From NCBI RefSeq assembly GCF_006716095.1, contig NZ_VFOK01000001.1, forward strand, positions 2,697,375 through 2,761,374: a DNA stretch of 64,000 nt, written 5' to 3'. Every line of letters begins with the position of its first letter. Position 1 is the first letter of the stretch. Origin of the DNA: Barrientosiimonas humi. Lineage in GTDB: Bacteria; Actinomycetota; Actinomycetes; Actinomycetales; Dermatophilaceae. Below the pieces are notes generated by a model. That model was not told the DNA's origin. It searched no databases and saw only the letters and a list, made by a program, of their open reading frames with translations. Positions 15,330-24,094 of the stretch are shown here, piece after piece. The position numbers and the translations under genes are program-made.

Positions 15330-17357
15330 TCAGCCGGGCAGCTGCGGGATCCAGTCGTCGAGCGACCAGGAGCCCTGGGGGTCGAACGGCCACCAGCTGA
15401 CCGCCATGTCGTTCGTGAAGGCCCAGAACGCGCACCACACCGCGATCACCACGCACAGCGCCATGACCGCCTTGGTGAGCGGCTCGCTGCGCAGCAGCCC
15501 GCGCACGATGCTGCGTGAGCCGCGCCGCATCGACGGCCCGCCCGGACCCCACCACAGCACCCAGGCAGCCATCAGCGTGCCGACCACCCAGGGCAGCGAG
15601 GCCTCCAGCTCGGGCCGGTCACCGGTGGTCATCGACACCAGCAGCGCCGTGGTGACGGCGGCGACGCCGCCGACGAAGGCCGGCAGCAGCAGGGAGAAGA
15701 ACGTGGCGACGACGGCGCGCAGCCCGTGCCACGGCGAGGCGACCACGGCCATCACGCCGTCGGACCGTCGCGCCCCCTGCTGGAAGCGACGCAGCACCAT
15801 CGAGGTCATCGACCGGTCGGTCCAGCGAGCGGCGATCGTCCACAGCACGAGCAGGCCGAGCCCGACGGCGGGCCACAGCGCCGTGATGCCGAGCAGCGCG
15901 AGCAGCAGCCCCGCGAGGCTGCCGGTGCGCGCCGACAGACCGATGCGCGGGTCGGGCTGACGCGCGGCCCAGTCGTGCGTCGCGGTCGGGCCGGTCGGCC
16001 CGCCGCCGGACTGCCACGGCTGCGGCTGGCCGCCCTGCGCCGTGGGGTACGCCGGTGTCGCCGGCTGCGCAGGAGCGGGCTCGGCCTGGGGCCGGCGCCC
16101 CCACCCGCGGCGGGCGGGCTGCGCGGGCTCGGGCCGGGTCGCGGGGTCGGGGCGGGTGCCCGGTTGCGGCCGGGCGACCGGCTCGGTGGGCGCCGGGCCT
16201 GCGGGAGGTGCGGCAGACGTACGGGCAGAGGCGGGTTCGCGCGTCGGCGTCGCGAACGGGTCGGTCTGCGCGGCAGGTGCGGCCAGCGGCAGCACCGAGG
16301 TCGAGGAGGGCTGCGCCTGCGGCTGCACCTGGGTGTGCGGGACGGCCGGGGTCTGCTGGGTGCTCGGCCGGCCCGAACCGGCGTCGGGCGCGGTGGTCTG
16401 CACCGGAACCCCGCGCGTATGACCGCCCGCGGCATAGCGCTCGAGCTCGTCGAGGACCGTGGCCGCGTCGGGCCGCTCCGTGGGCACCGGCGACAGGGCG
16501 GCGGCCAGCAGCGGCCGGAGCCGCTCGTCGACCCCCGACAGGTCGGCCTGCCCGCGCGAGACCCGGTCGAGCACGACCGGCATCGGGCCCTTGCCGAACG
16601 GCGCCTTCCCGGACGCCGCGAAGGCCAGGGTCGCCGCCCAGCCCCACCAGTCGGTGGACTCGGAGACGGGCGCGCCCTCGACCACCTCGGGCGAGAGGTA
16701 TCCGGGGGTCCCCATGACCAGCCCGGTCATGGTCAGTCGCACGTCGTCGGCCGCGTGGGCGATGCCGAAGTCGATGAGCACCGGGTCGTCGCCGACCATC
16801 AGCACGTTGCCGGGCTTGAGGTCGCGGTGCACGACGCCCGCGCGGTGGATCTCCTCCAGCGCCTCGGCGAGGCCGCGGCCCAGCACGACGAGCTGGTCGG
16901 GCGAGAGCGGGCCGCGCTCCGCGACCACGTCGTCCAGCGGCGGGCCGGGGACGTAGCGGGTGACGAGGTAGGGGTTGGGTCCGTCGATGTCGGCGTCGAG
17001 CACGGGGGCGACGCCGTCGTGGCGCACCCGCGCGAGCGTGCTGACCTCGCGGCGCAGCCGGTCGCGGGCGCCGTCGTCGTGGGCGATGTGCGGCCGCAGC
17101 ACCTTGACCGCGACCTCGGTGCCGTCGCGGTCGACGGCCTTGTGCACCACGCCCATGCCGCCCTCGCCGATCTTGTCGACGAGCAGGTAGGGCCCGAGCA
17201 TCTGGGCCCCGGGGCCGAGCTCGAGCGTGGGGTCATCGTCGGGGCTCGTGCCGCGTCCCCCGCCGAGCACCGCGGTGGGCAGGCGATGCCCCTTGGTCAC
17301 CGGGTCGCCGGAAGCGCGCTCCTGTGGTCCCCTCGGCGGGCGCGCGTCTGCTGCCAT
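15330..17357 (-). CDS. Membrane-anchored Ser/Thr protein kinase
   Basis: 675 residues from the ATG at 17357; a GTG at 17384 and one at 17297 are alternatives, because no site has a well-spaced ribosome site. The kinase domain (about 56-320) is complete: glycine loop GEGGMG (64-69), Lys85, HRDLKPGN (177-184), DFG (196-198) and GTPGYLSPE. A Pro/Ala/Gln-rich disordered linker follows (about 325-470), then several hydrophobic helices in the last 190 residues. It differs from PknB because no PASTA repeats are present. The C-terminal multi-span region may sense membrane state. It probably shares a transcript with the ThrE-like gene. Confidence 0.9.
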   Translation of the reverse strand: MAADARPPRGPQERASGDPVTKGHRLPTAVLGGGRGTSPDDDPTLELGPGAQMLGPYLLVDKIGEGGMGVVHKAVDRDGTEVAVKVLRPHIAHDDGARDRLRREVSTLARVRHDGVAPVLDADIDGPNPYLVTRYVPGPPLDDVVAERGPLSPDQLVVLGRGLAEALEEIHRAGVVHRDLKPGNVLMVGDDPVLIDFGIAHAADDVRLTMTGLVMGTPGYLSPEVVEGAPVSESTDWWGWAATLAFAASGKAPFGKGPMPVVLDRVSRGQADLSGVDERLRPLLAAALSPVPTERPDAATVLDELERYAAGGHTRGVPVQTTAPDAGSGRPSTQQTPAVPHTQVQPQAQPSSTSVLPLAAPAAQTDPFATPTREPASARTSAAPPAGPAPTEPVARPQPGTRPDPATRPEPAQPARRGWGRRPQAEPAPAQPATPAYPTAQGGQPQPWQSGGGPTGPTATHDWAARQPDPRIGLSARTGSLAGLLLALLGITALWPAVGLGLLVLWTIAARWTDRSMTSMVLRRFQQGARRSDGVMAVVASPWHGLRAVVATFFSLLLPAFVGGVAAVTTALLVSMTTGDRPELEASLPWVVGTLMAAWVLWWGPGGPSMRRGSRSIVRGLLRSEPLTKAVMALCVVIAVWCAFWAFTNDMAVSWWPFDPQGSWSLDDWIPQLPG

Positions 17358-17418
17358 GCCTCCACGGTAAGCCGTCTCCCTCACAGATCCTGGGAGCCGG
17401 TCGGACCCGCGCTGGGTG

Positions 17419-17853
17419 TCAGCCCTGGATATAGGTGGTCAGGTGGTCGCGCTCGGCCTGCAGCTCGTCCATGCGCTGCTTCACGACGTCGCCGATGCTG
17501 ACGATGCCCGCGAGCCGGCCGTCGGCGAGCACCGGCAGGTGCCGGATGCGGTGCTCGGTGAGCTGGCGGGCCACGCCCTCGATCTCGTCGTCGGGCTGGC
17601 AGGTCAGCACGTCCGTGGTCATGATCCGCGCGACCGGGCTCGCGAGGTAGTCGACGCCACCGTCGCGCAGCCGGCGGACGACGTCGCGCTCGCTGACGAT
17701 GCCGACCGGCGCCGGGGCCTCGGGGTCGTCCACGACCACGACCGCGCCGATGCCGTGCTCGCCGAGCAGGTCGACGAGGTCGCCCACGGTCGCGTCACTG
17801 CGGATGGTGACGACCTGGTTTCCCTTGTTGCGGAGGACGTCGTTGATGCGCAT
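17419..17853 (-). CDS. Tandem CBS domain protein
   Basis: 144 residues made of two CBS repeats: IRSDATVGDLVDLLGEHGIGA with GIVSERDVVRRL in the first, and MTTDVLTCQPDDEIEGVARQ with GIVSIGDVV in the second. Such stand-alone pairs bind adenine nucleotides. It resembles the mycobacterial hypoxic-response-type CBS proteins, with unknown partner. I chose ATG 17853 (MRIND) because upstream residues are poor coding sequence. Confidence 0.88.
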   Translation of the reverse strand: MRINDVLRNKGNQVVTIRSDATVGDLVDLLGEHGIGAVVVVDDPEAPAPVGIVSERDVVRRLRDGGVDYLASPVARIMTTDVLTCQPDDEIEGVARQLTEHRIRHLPVLADGRLAGIVSIGDVVKQRMDELQAERDHLTTYIQG

Positions 17854-17992
17854 GACTGAATCTAACGCCGGTCGCCGCGCCGCGTCACGGTCTGGCGCGA
17901 CCGGATCGCGACCACCCCGATGGGTCGCGACCACCCGCGACTAGTGTCGAATCAGACGACTCGTCCACCCACCACCTGGGAGGCGGATTCCG

Positions 17993-19414
17993 GTGCCGAG
18001 CAGGACGTACGACTTCGTGATCGCGGCCAACCGGCTGCCGGTCGACCGCGTGGTCCGCGACGACGGCACCGAGGAGTGGCAGACCAGTCCCGGCGGACTC
18101 GTCACCGCGATGGAGTCGGTGATGCGCGGCCGGTCTGCGGCCTGGGTCGGCTGGGCCGGCATCCCCGACGAGACGCCCGAGCCGTTCACCGACGACGAGC
18201 TGCTGCTCGTGCCCGTCCCGCTGAGCCTCGACGAGGTCACCAGCTACTACGAGGGCTACAGCAACGACAGCCTGTGGCCGATCTATCACGACGTGATCGT
18301 GCCGGCGACGTTCCGGCGGTCGTGGGCGGCGGCGTACGAACAGGTCAACGAGCGCTTCGCCCAGCAGTGCGCCGAGGTGGCAGCCGAAGGCGCGACCGTG
18401 TGGGTGCACGACTACCAGCTGCAGCTGGTGCCGGCGCTGCTGCGCGAGCTGCGGCCCGACGTGCGCATCGGGTGGTTCAACCACATCCCGTTCCCGCCGG
18501 TCGAGCTGTTCGGGCAGCTGCCGATGCGCCGCGAGATCCTCACCGGCCTGCTCGGCGCCGACTTCCTGGGCTTCCAGCGGCCGGCCGACGCCGAGAACTT
18601 CCTGCGCGCCTGCCGGCGGCTGCTCGGCGCGCGGACCAAGGGCGACGTCGTCGACGTGCCGCACACCGACCGTCGCGTGCGGGCCGCGTCCGTGCCCATC
18701 TCGATCGACGCCGGCGGGCTGCGCGAGCTTGCGATGTCCGAGCCGGTGCAGGAGCGCGCCCGCGAGATCCGCGAGCAGCTCGGCAACCCGCGCACCGTGC
18801 TGCTCGGGGTCGACCGGCTCGACTACACCAAGGGGATCCGGCACCGGCTCAAGGCGTTCGAGGAGCTGCTGCGCGACGGGCGGCTGTCGGCCGACGACGT
18901 GTGCCTGGTGCAGGTCGCCTCGCCGAGCCGCGAGCGGGTCGAGGCCTACCGCGAGCTGCGCGAGCAGGTCGAGCGCACCGTCGGGTCGGTCAACGGCGCC
19001 TACTCCCCCATCGGTCACACCACGGTGACCTATCTGCACCGGTCGTTCCCGCGCGAGGAGATGGCCGCGCTCTACGTCGCCGCCGACGTCATGCTCGTCA
19101 CGCCGCTGCGCGACGGCATGAACCTCGTCGCCAAGGAGTACGTCACCTGCCACGACGGGCCGGGCGCGCTCGTGCTGTCGGAGTTCACCGGCGCCGCGGG
19201 GCAGCTGCGGCAGGCGTTCATGACCAACCCGCACGACATCGGGGGCCTGAAGCAGGCGATCATGGACGCCATCGAGACGCCCGAGAAGGAGCGCGCCCGC
19301 CGCATGAAGGCGCTGCGCAACCAGGTCGCCAAGAACGACGTGCAGCACTGGGCCGAGACCTACCTGGCCGCCCTGCGCGCGGCGCCCGAGAAACCGGCGC
19401 CGACCGAGTCCTGA
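17993..19414 (+). CDS. otsA: Trehalose-6-phosphate synthase (UDP/GDP-glucose-glucosephosphotransferase)
   Basis: 473 residues, GTG start with GGGAGGCGG 12 bp upstream. It is a GT20 enzyme: the N-terminal ANRLPV motif, VWVHDYQLQLVP, RIGWFNHIPFPP, GVDRLDYTKGI, and DGMNLVAKEYVTC are all visible. It joins glucose-6-phosphate to nucleotide-activated glucose in the cytosol. The phosphatase gene otsB starts 30 bp downstream, so both steps of trehalose synthesis are in one operon. Trehalose serves as an osmo- and desiccation protectant in actinobacteria. Confidence 0.96.
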   Translation: MPSRTYDFVIAANRLPVDRVVRDDGTEEWQTSPGGLVTAMESVMRGRSAAWVGWAGIPDETPEPFTDDELLLVPVPLSLDEVTSYYEGYSNDSLWPIYHDVIVPATFRRSWAAAYEQVNERFAQQCAEVAAEGATVWVHDYQLQLVPALLRELRPDVRIGWFNHIPFPPVELFGQLPMRREILTGLLGADFLGFQRPADAENFLRACRRLLGARTKGDVVDVPHTDRRVRAASVPISIDAGGLRELAMSEPVQERAREIREQLGNPRTVLLGVDRLDYTKGIRHRLKAFEELLRDGRLSADDVCLVQVASPSRERVEAYRELREQVERTVGSVNGAYSPIGHTTVTYLHRSFPREEMAALYVAADVMLVTPLRDGMNLVAKEYVTCHDGPGALVLSEFTGAAGQLRQAFMTNPHDIGGLKQAIMDAIETPEKERARRMKALRNQVAKNDVQHWAETYLAALRAAPEKPAPTES

Positions 19415-19444
19415 CGAGCGAGTCCTGACGAGCGAGGAGATGTC

Positions 19445-20227
19445 GTGCCGACCGACCTGACGCCCGAGCTGCGCTCCGCGATCGACCGGTTCACCGCGCT
19501 CGACCGGGTGCTGGTCGCCACCGACTTCGACGGGGTGCTCGCCCCGCTGGTCGACGACCCCGCCGACTCGCGCCCGATCGACGGGTCGGTGGCGCTGCTC
19601 GAGCGCCTCGCGCGGGCCGGGACCCCGGCGGCGCTGGTGTCGGGGCGCGACCTGGCGTCGCTGCGGGCGGCGGCGGGAGTCGAACCCGCGTCGCCGGTCA
19701 TCCTGATCGGGTCGCACGGGGCCGAGTCCAGCGTCGAGCTCGACCTGGGCGCCACGCTCGACGACCGGGCCCGGCAGCGGCTCGCCGACACCGTCGAGGT
19801 GCTCACCCGGATCGCCGAGCAGCACCCGCCGGTGCGGCTGGAGCACAAGCCCGCCGGCATCGTGCTGCACACCCGCGGGGTCGCCCCGGAGGTGGCCGAG
19901 CCGGCGACGTCGGCGGCGCTACGGGTACCCGAGGAGGTCGCCGGCGTGCATGCCATGCGCGGCAAGGACGTCGTCGAGCTGTCGGTGCTGCCGGTCTCGA
20001 AAGGCCAAGCGCTGCAAGCACTCTCGCGCGACCTGGGTGTCGCGGCGACGCTCTACCAGGGTGACGACGTCACGGACGAGACCGCGTTCGCGGCGCTGCG
20101 CGACGACGAGCGCAACGTGACCGTCAAGGTCGGTCCGGGCGAGACCCTCGCCGGCTTCCGGGTGGCTGGGCCGCCCGACGCGGTGGCGACGCTGCGCGCG
20201 GTGGCCGACCGGCGTACGGCGGGCTGA
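19445..20227 (+). CDS. otsB: Trehalose-6-phosphate phosphatase
   Basis: 260 residues, GTG start after GAGGAGA. HAD-type motifs: DFDGVLAPL (27-35) with nucleophile Asp27, ALVSGRDL, KPAGIVLHTRG and GDDVTDETAF. It removes phosphate from trehalose-6-phosphate made by OtsA. The gap to otsA contains a short direct repeat of ACGAGCGAGTCCTG-type sequence (TGACGAGCGAG twice), which may be slippage at the end of otsA. A large hairpin follows the stop. Confidence 0.94.
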   Translation: MPTDLTPELRSAIDRFTALDRVLVATDFDGVLAPLVDDPADSRPIDGSVALLERLARAGTPAALVSGRDLASLRAAAGVEPASPVILIGSHGAESSVELDLGATLDDRARQRLADTVEVLTRIAEQHPPVRLEHKPAGIVLHTRGVAPEVAEPATSAALRVPEEVAGVHAMRGKDVVELSVLPVSKGQALQALSRDLGVAATLYQGDDVTDETAFAALRDDERNVTVKVGPGETLAGFRVAGPPDAVATLRAVADRRTAG

Positions 20228-20243
20228 AGGGGGCGGCGCGCCA

Positions 20244-20313
20244 CGCTGAAACGCGGCTTGAGCGCTCTGACCGGGTTGCAGCGGAGTCAGAGCGCTCAAG
20301 CCGCGTTTCAGCG
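20244..20313. terminator. 70-bp perfect palindrome between otsB and lacI
   Basis: A 28-bp arm at 20244-20271 (starts CGCTGAAACGCGGCTTGAG) pairs perfectly with 20286-20313, leaving a 14-base loop. It lies between convergent genes and overlaps the last three bases of the lacI coding region. It has exactly the same length as the palindromes at 29861, 31023 and 45791, but a different sequence. Confidence 0.75.
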
Positions 20314-21321
20314 CTCGGGCGGACGCCCGGTGGAGGCGCGGACGACCAGCTCGGGGGCGAACAGCGCCTCGCCCCGGCGGTGGGGCCGGCCGCCGATCTC
20401 GTCGACGAGCGCGCGCACGGCGGCGTGGCAGATGGCGGTGGTGTCCTGCCGGACCGTGGTGAGCGCCGGGTCGCTGAAGGCGGAGATGAGCGACCCGTCG
20501 TAGCCGACCACGGACAGGTCGTCGGGCACGCACAGCCCCGCCTGCCGAGCGGCGCGGGTGACGCCGAGCGCGATGACGTCGGAGCCGCAGATGACCGCGG
20601 TGGCGCCGGCCTCGATCAGGTCGGCCCCGGCCTGCACGCCGCCCTCCAGACCGAACCAGGTCTCCTGCACCATCGCATCGAGATCGAGGTCGGGCAGCAG
20701 CTCGGCGGCGAGCCGGCGGAACGCCTCGACGCGGCGCACCACCGGGACATAACGGTGCTGCCCGGTCGCCAGGCCGATGCGCTCGTGCCCGAGCTGCACC
20801 AGGTGCGCCAGCGCGACCTCGACCGCGGCGGCGTCGTCGTTGGACAGCGACGGCGCGTCGACCTCGGGGCGGTGCCCGTTGATCAGCACCATCGGCAGGC
20901 CGCGGGCGCGCAGCCGGTGATATCGCTCGAGGTCGACGTCGAGGTTGGCGTGCTGGCCGCTGACGAAGATCACCCCGGCCGCGCCGCGGTCGAGCAGCAT
21001 CTGCAGGTAGTCGTCCTCGTGCACCCCGCCGGGGGCCTGGGTGCACAGCACCGCGGTGTAGCCCTCGGCCGCGAGCCCCATCTGGATGCTCTGCGCCATC
21101 ACCGGGAAGATCGGGTTGGTCAGCTCGGGCACGATCAGCCCGACCATGCCGACCATCTGACGGCGCAGCAGGCTGGGTCGTTCGTAGCCGAGCACGTCGA
21201 CCGAGGTCAGCACCGCCTCGCGCGTCCCGCGCGCGACGCCGGGCTTGTCGTTGAGCACGCGGCTCACCGTCGCCTCGCTCACGCCGGCGTGCTTGGCGAC
21301 CTCGGACAGGCGTATGGCCAT
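20308..21321 (-). CDS. malR: LacI family regulator of the maltodextrin cluster
   Basis: 337 residues from the ATG that overlaps the GH13 stop (TGATG). The N-terminal HTH is RLSEVAKHAGVSEATVSRVL followed by the hinge helix region LLRRQMVGMVG; a periplasmic-binding-like effector domain fills the rest (VIVPELTNPIFPV-type strand, VVGYDGSLISAF). Last gene of malE-malF-malG-GH13, it most likely represses the cluster through the CTGCAA/TTGCAG sites near 27161 and 27308 and is released by maltodextrins. The symbol is assigned by context. Confidence 0.85.
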   Translation of the reverse strand: MAIRLSEVAKHAGVSEATVSRVLNDKPGVARGTREAVLTSVDVLGYERPSLLRRQMVGMVGLIVPELTNPIFPVMAQSIQMGLAAEGYTAVLCTQAPGGVHEDDYLQMLLDRGAAGVIFVSGQHANLDVDLERYHRLRARGLPMVLINGHRPEVDAPSLSNDDAAAVEVALAHLVQLGHERIGLATGQHRYVPVVRRVEAFRRLAAELLPDLDLDAMVQETWFGLEGGVQAGADLIEAGATAVICGSDVIALGVTRAARQAGLCVPDDLSVVGYDGSLISAFSDPALTTVRQDTTAICHAAVRALVDEIGGRPHRRGEALFAPELVVRASTGRPPER

Positions 21322-23162
21322 CACGGCACCTCTCTCGACCAGACCCAGACCCCGACACCGGCTCGGTCACTGCTCAGCGTGACGTCGCCGTCGACCTGGA
21401 GGGCAGCGCCCCCGACGACAACCCGGCGCTCGTCGACACCGGGCAGGTCGCGTGCGGGCACCCCCAGTCTGTACGCCGCCCGCGACACCGCGACCATCGC
21501 CACCTGCTCGGCGGTCTCGCGCAGGAACACGAGCACGTCGTCGTCGGTGTGCACCCAGCGCATGCCACCCCGCCGGAGCGGCTCGAGGTCGCGGCGCGCG
21601 CGGATCAGCTCCTGGTAGGCCGCGAAAATCCTGTTGTCCCAACGGGACTCGTCCCACGGCATCGGGCGCCGGCCGTCCTCGCCGAAGCTGCCGAGCATCC
21701 CGATCTCGTCGCCGTAGGTGATCATCGGGACTCCCGGCAGGGTCAGCAGCAGCCCCGCCGCAGCGATCACCTCGTCGGGGCTCTCGACCAGGGTGCGGAT
21801 GCGCGTCGTGTCGTGCGAGCCGACGAGCGTGAAGCTGTGCGCGCGGCTGCGCCAGGGCACCAGCGCGGTGAACTCGTCCATCGTGTCGGCCACGGCGGCG
21901 CCGCCGAGCCGCGGCACCATCAGCGGCGAGCCGAGGAAGCTCGGGGCCGTGCCGGGGTGGCGCAGCCAGGTCCACAACGGGCGGGTGAACCCGCTGTAGT
22001 TCATCACCCCGTGCCACCCGTCGCCGTCGACGTCGCGGGAGTGGTCGTGACAGTGCTCGGCGATGAGCAGACCGTCGGCGCGAGTCTCCTGCACCGCGCG
22101 GCGCATCCGGCGCGCGACCTCGTGGTTGACGTCCTGGGCGCCCCACCGGCCGGTCATGTTCGCGACGTCGACGCGCCAGCCGTCGAGCCCGTCGGGCCCG
22201 GCCAGCCACCGGCGTACGGTCGCGTCGGGGGCGTCGAAGAGCCGCTCGGCGACGCTCGTGCTCTCGTGGTCGATCTTGGGCAGCGAGGGCACCCCGAGCC
22301 AGGAGACGTAGTCGCCGGTCTCGTCGTAGAGGTAGCGGTCGCGCTCGGGCGCGGCCGGGTCGGTCTGCGCGGCGACGAACCACTCGTGCCGGTCGCCGGT
22401 GTGGTTGGTCGTGAGGTCGCCCAGCACCCGCAGGCCGCGCTCGTGCGCCGCGCGCACCAGGCGGCGCAGCGCCTCGTCCCCGCCGAGCACCGGGTCGACC
22501 GCGTCGAACGTGGCGGCGTCGTAGCGGTGGCTCGAGCCGGCCGGGAAGAACGGCGTGAGGTAGAGCGTGGTCACCCCGAGTCGCTCGAGGTGGTCGAGGT
22601 GCTCGGCGATGCCGTCGAGGTCGCCGCCGAACAGCTGCCGCCCGGCGAGGTGCGGCTCGGCGGTGACCGGGTCGTCCCAGCCGGCCGGGATCGCCCAGTC
22701 GGGAGCGACCTGCGTCACGGGCGGGGCGGCGGCGGAGCGGGCGAAGCGGTCGGGATAGACCTGGTAGACCACGGCGTCCAGCGCCCAGTCGGGCGGCGGG
22801 TCGTGGGTCACGAGCCGGAAGTCGGCGGCGTCGGGCACGTCGCGGTCGTGCACGCCGGTGCCGTTGAGCCACTGGTAGCCGCTGGTCTCGCCGCTCAGCA
22901 CGAACCGGTAGCCGGTGACCGGGTTGTGGCAGACGACCTCGGCCTCCCACCAGCTCTCCAGGTCGTCGCTCGCGACGCGGGTGGCCGGCCGGAACTCCGG
23001 CTCGCCGTCGGTCACCTGGCGCAGGTGCACCTCGGTCACGCCGGACGCGTGCGGCACCCGCACCCGCACGCGCACCCGCTGCCCCGGCCGCGGCGCGGGG
23101 TCGGCGACGTAGAGCGCCGACCCGTCGTGGTGCGGGCGCCGCAGCGGGGCCGGGTCGGTCAC
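21321..23162 (-). CDS. GH13 alpha-glucosidase/cyclomaltodextrinase-type amylase
   Basis: 613 residues, GTG start overlapping the malG stop (GTGA). An N-terminal beta-sandwich (about 1-120, CBM34-like) precedes the TIM barrel. Conserved regions: DLTTNHTG (249-256), GWRVDVANM with nucleophile Asp332, LLIAEH with acid/base Glu369, and VGSHDTTR with Asp451. The order of N-domain plus barrel resembles neopullulanase/cyclomaltodextrinase enzymes, which split short maltodextrins or cyclodextrins in the cytosol. No signal peptide is present, so the substrate is imported by MalEFG. Confidence 0.9.
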   Translation of the reverse strand: MTDPAPLRRPHHDGSALYVADPAPRPGQRVRVRVRVPHASGVTEVHLRQVTDGEPEFRPATRVASDDLESWWEAEVVCHNPVTGYRFVLSGETSGYQWLNGTGVHDRDVPDAADFRLVTHDPPPDWALDAVVYQVYPDRFARSAAAPPVTQVAPDWAIPAGWDDPVTAEPHLAGRQLFGGDLDGIAEHLDHLERLGVTTLYLTPFFPAGSSHRYDAATFDAVDPVLGGDEALRRLVRAAHERGLRVLGDLTTNHTGDRHEWFVAAQTDPAAPERDRYLYDETGDYVSWLGVPSLPKIDHESTSVAERLFDAPDATVRRWLAGPDGLDGWRVDVANMTGRWGAQDVNHEVARRMRRAVQETRADGLLIAEHCHDHSRDVDGDGWHGVMNYSGFTRPLWTWLRHPGTAPSFLGSPLMVPRLGGAAVADTMDEFTALVPWRSRAHSFTLVGSHDTTRIRTLVESPDEVIAAAGLLLTLPGVPMITYGDEIGMLGSFGEDGRRPMPWDESRWDNRIFAAYQELIRARRDLEPLRRGGMRWVHTDDDVLVFLRETAEQVAMVAVSRAAYRLGVPARDLPGVDERRVVVGGAALQVDGDVTLSSDRAGVGVWVWSREVP

Positions 23163-24094
23163 TTGACCGAGCCCGCGGTGGCGCCGCCGATCAGCTGCTT
23201 CTGGAAGGCGAGGTAGAGCAGCACCGTCGGGAGCGAGCCGAGCAGCGACCCGGCGGCGAACTGCCCGAACAGCCGGTTCGCCTCGTTGCCCTTGCTCATC
23301 GACCACAGCCCGACCGCGAGGGTCTGCTTGTCGGCGTCGAGCAGGAAGATGCTCGCCAGCATGAACTCGCCGAACAGGCTCACGAAGCTGACCATGAAGA
23401 CGGTCACCAGGATCGGCATGACCAGCCGCAGGGTCATCGTGAAGAAGATGCGCGCGTGCGAGGCGCCGTCGACCCGCGCGGCCTCGTCGAGCTCGCGGGG
23501 CACGGTGTCGAAGTAGCCCTTGAGCAGCCAGATGTTGGCGCCCATCGCCCCGCCGAGGTAGGCCAGGATCAGGCCCCAGGTGGTGTTCAGCCCGACGCCC
23601 GGCAGCACGTCGCCGATCGCGTTGAAGGTCAGGTAGAGCGCGACCACTGCGAGCAGCCCGGGGAAGAGCTGCAGGAGCAGCAGGGCCATCAGGCCCGGGC
23701 GGCGACCCTGGAAGCGGAGCCGGGAGAAGGCGTACGCCGCGCAGGCCCCGATGAAGACCGTCGCCAGCGAGCCGACGAGGGAGATGATCAGCGAGTTGCG
23801 GTACCAGCTCGTGTAGGGCCGGGCCGGGTCGTTGAACAGCTGGGAGAAGTTGTTCAGCGAGAACGACTGCGGCAGAAGGGAGCTCGTCGACAGGGAGCCG
23901 GTGCGGTTGAGCGCGGCCGACAGCAGGAAGACGATCGGGAAGAGCGCCCAGACCAGGGCGAGGATCCCGAGCGCGTGGCGCCACCAGGTGGATCCGTGCC
24001 CGCGCGGCGGCTGCCGGTCGGCGACCGCGACCGACTCGTCGAGCTCGTCGCCGACGGCGGGGGTGATCGGGTTGGGCTGCGCGACGGCCGACAT
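23159..24094 (-). CDS. malG: Maltodextrin ABC transporter permease
   Basis: 311 residues with six predicted membrane helices and the EAA loop ELDEAARVDGASHARIFF that docks the ATPase. The N-terminal ~35 residues are hydrophilic. The start overlaps the malF stop by one base, and its end overlaps the GH13 start. Together with MalF it forms the channel for maltose/maltodextrin uptake. Homology to MalG is judged by motif and order. Confidence 0.92.
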   Translation of the reverse strand: MSAVAQPNPITPAVGDELDESVAVADRQPPRGHGSTWWRHALGILALVWALFPIVFLLSAALNRTGSLSTSSLLPQSFSLNNFSQLFNDPARPYTSWYRNSLIISLVGSLATVFIGACAAYAFSRLRFQGRRPGLMALLLLQLFPGLLAVVALYLTFNAIGDVLPGVGLNTTWGLILAYLGGAMGANIWLLKGYFDTVPRELDEAARVDGASHARIFFTMTLRLVMPILVTVFMVSFVSLFGEFMLASIFLLDADKQTLAVGLWSMSKGNEANRLFGQFAAGSLLGSLPTVLLYLAFQKQLIGGATAGSVK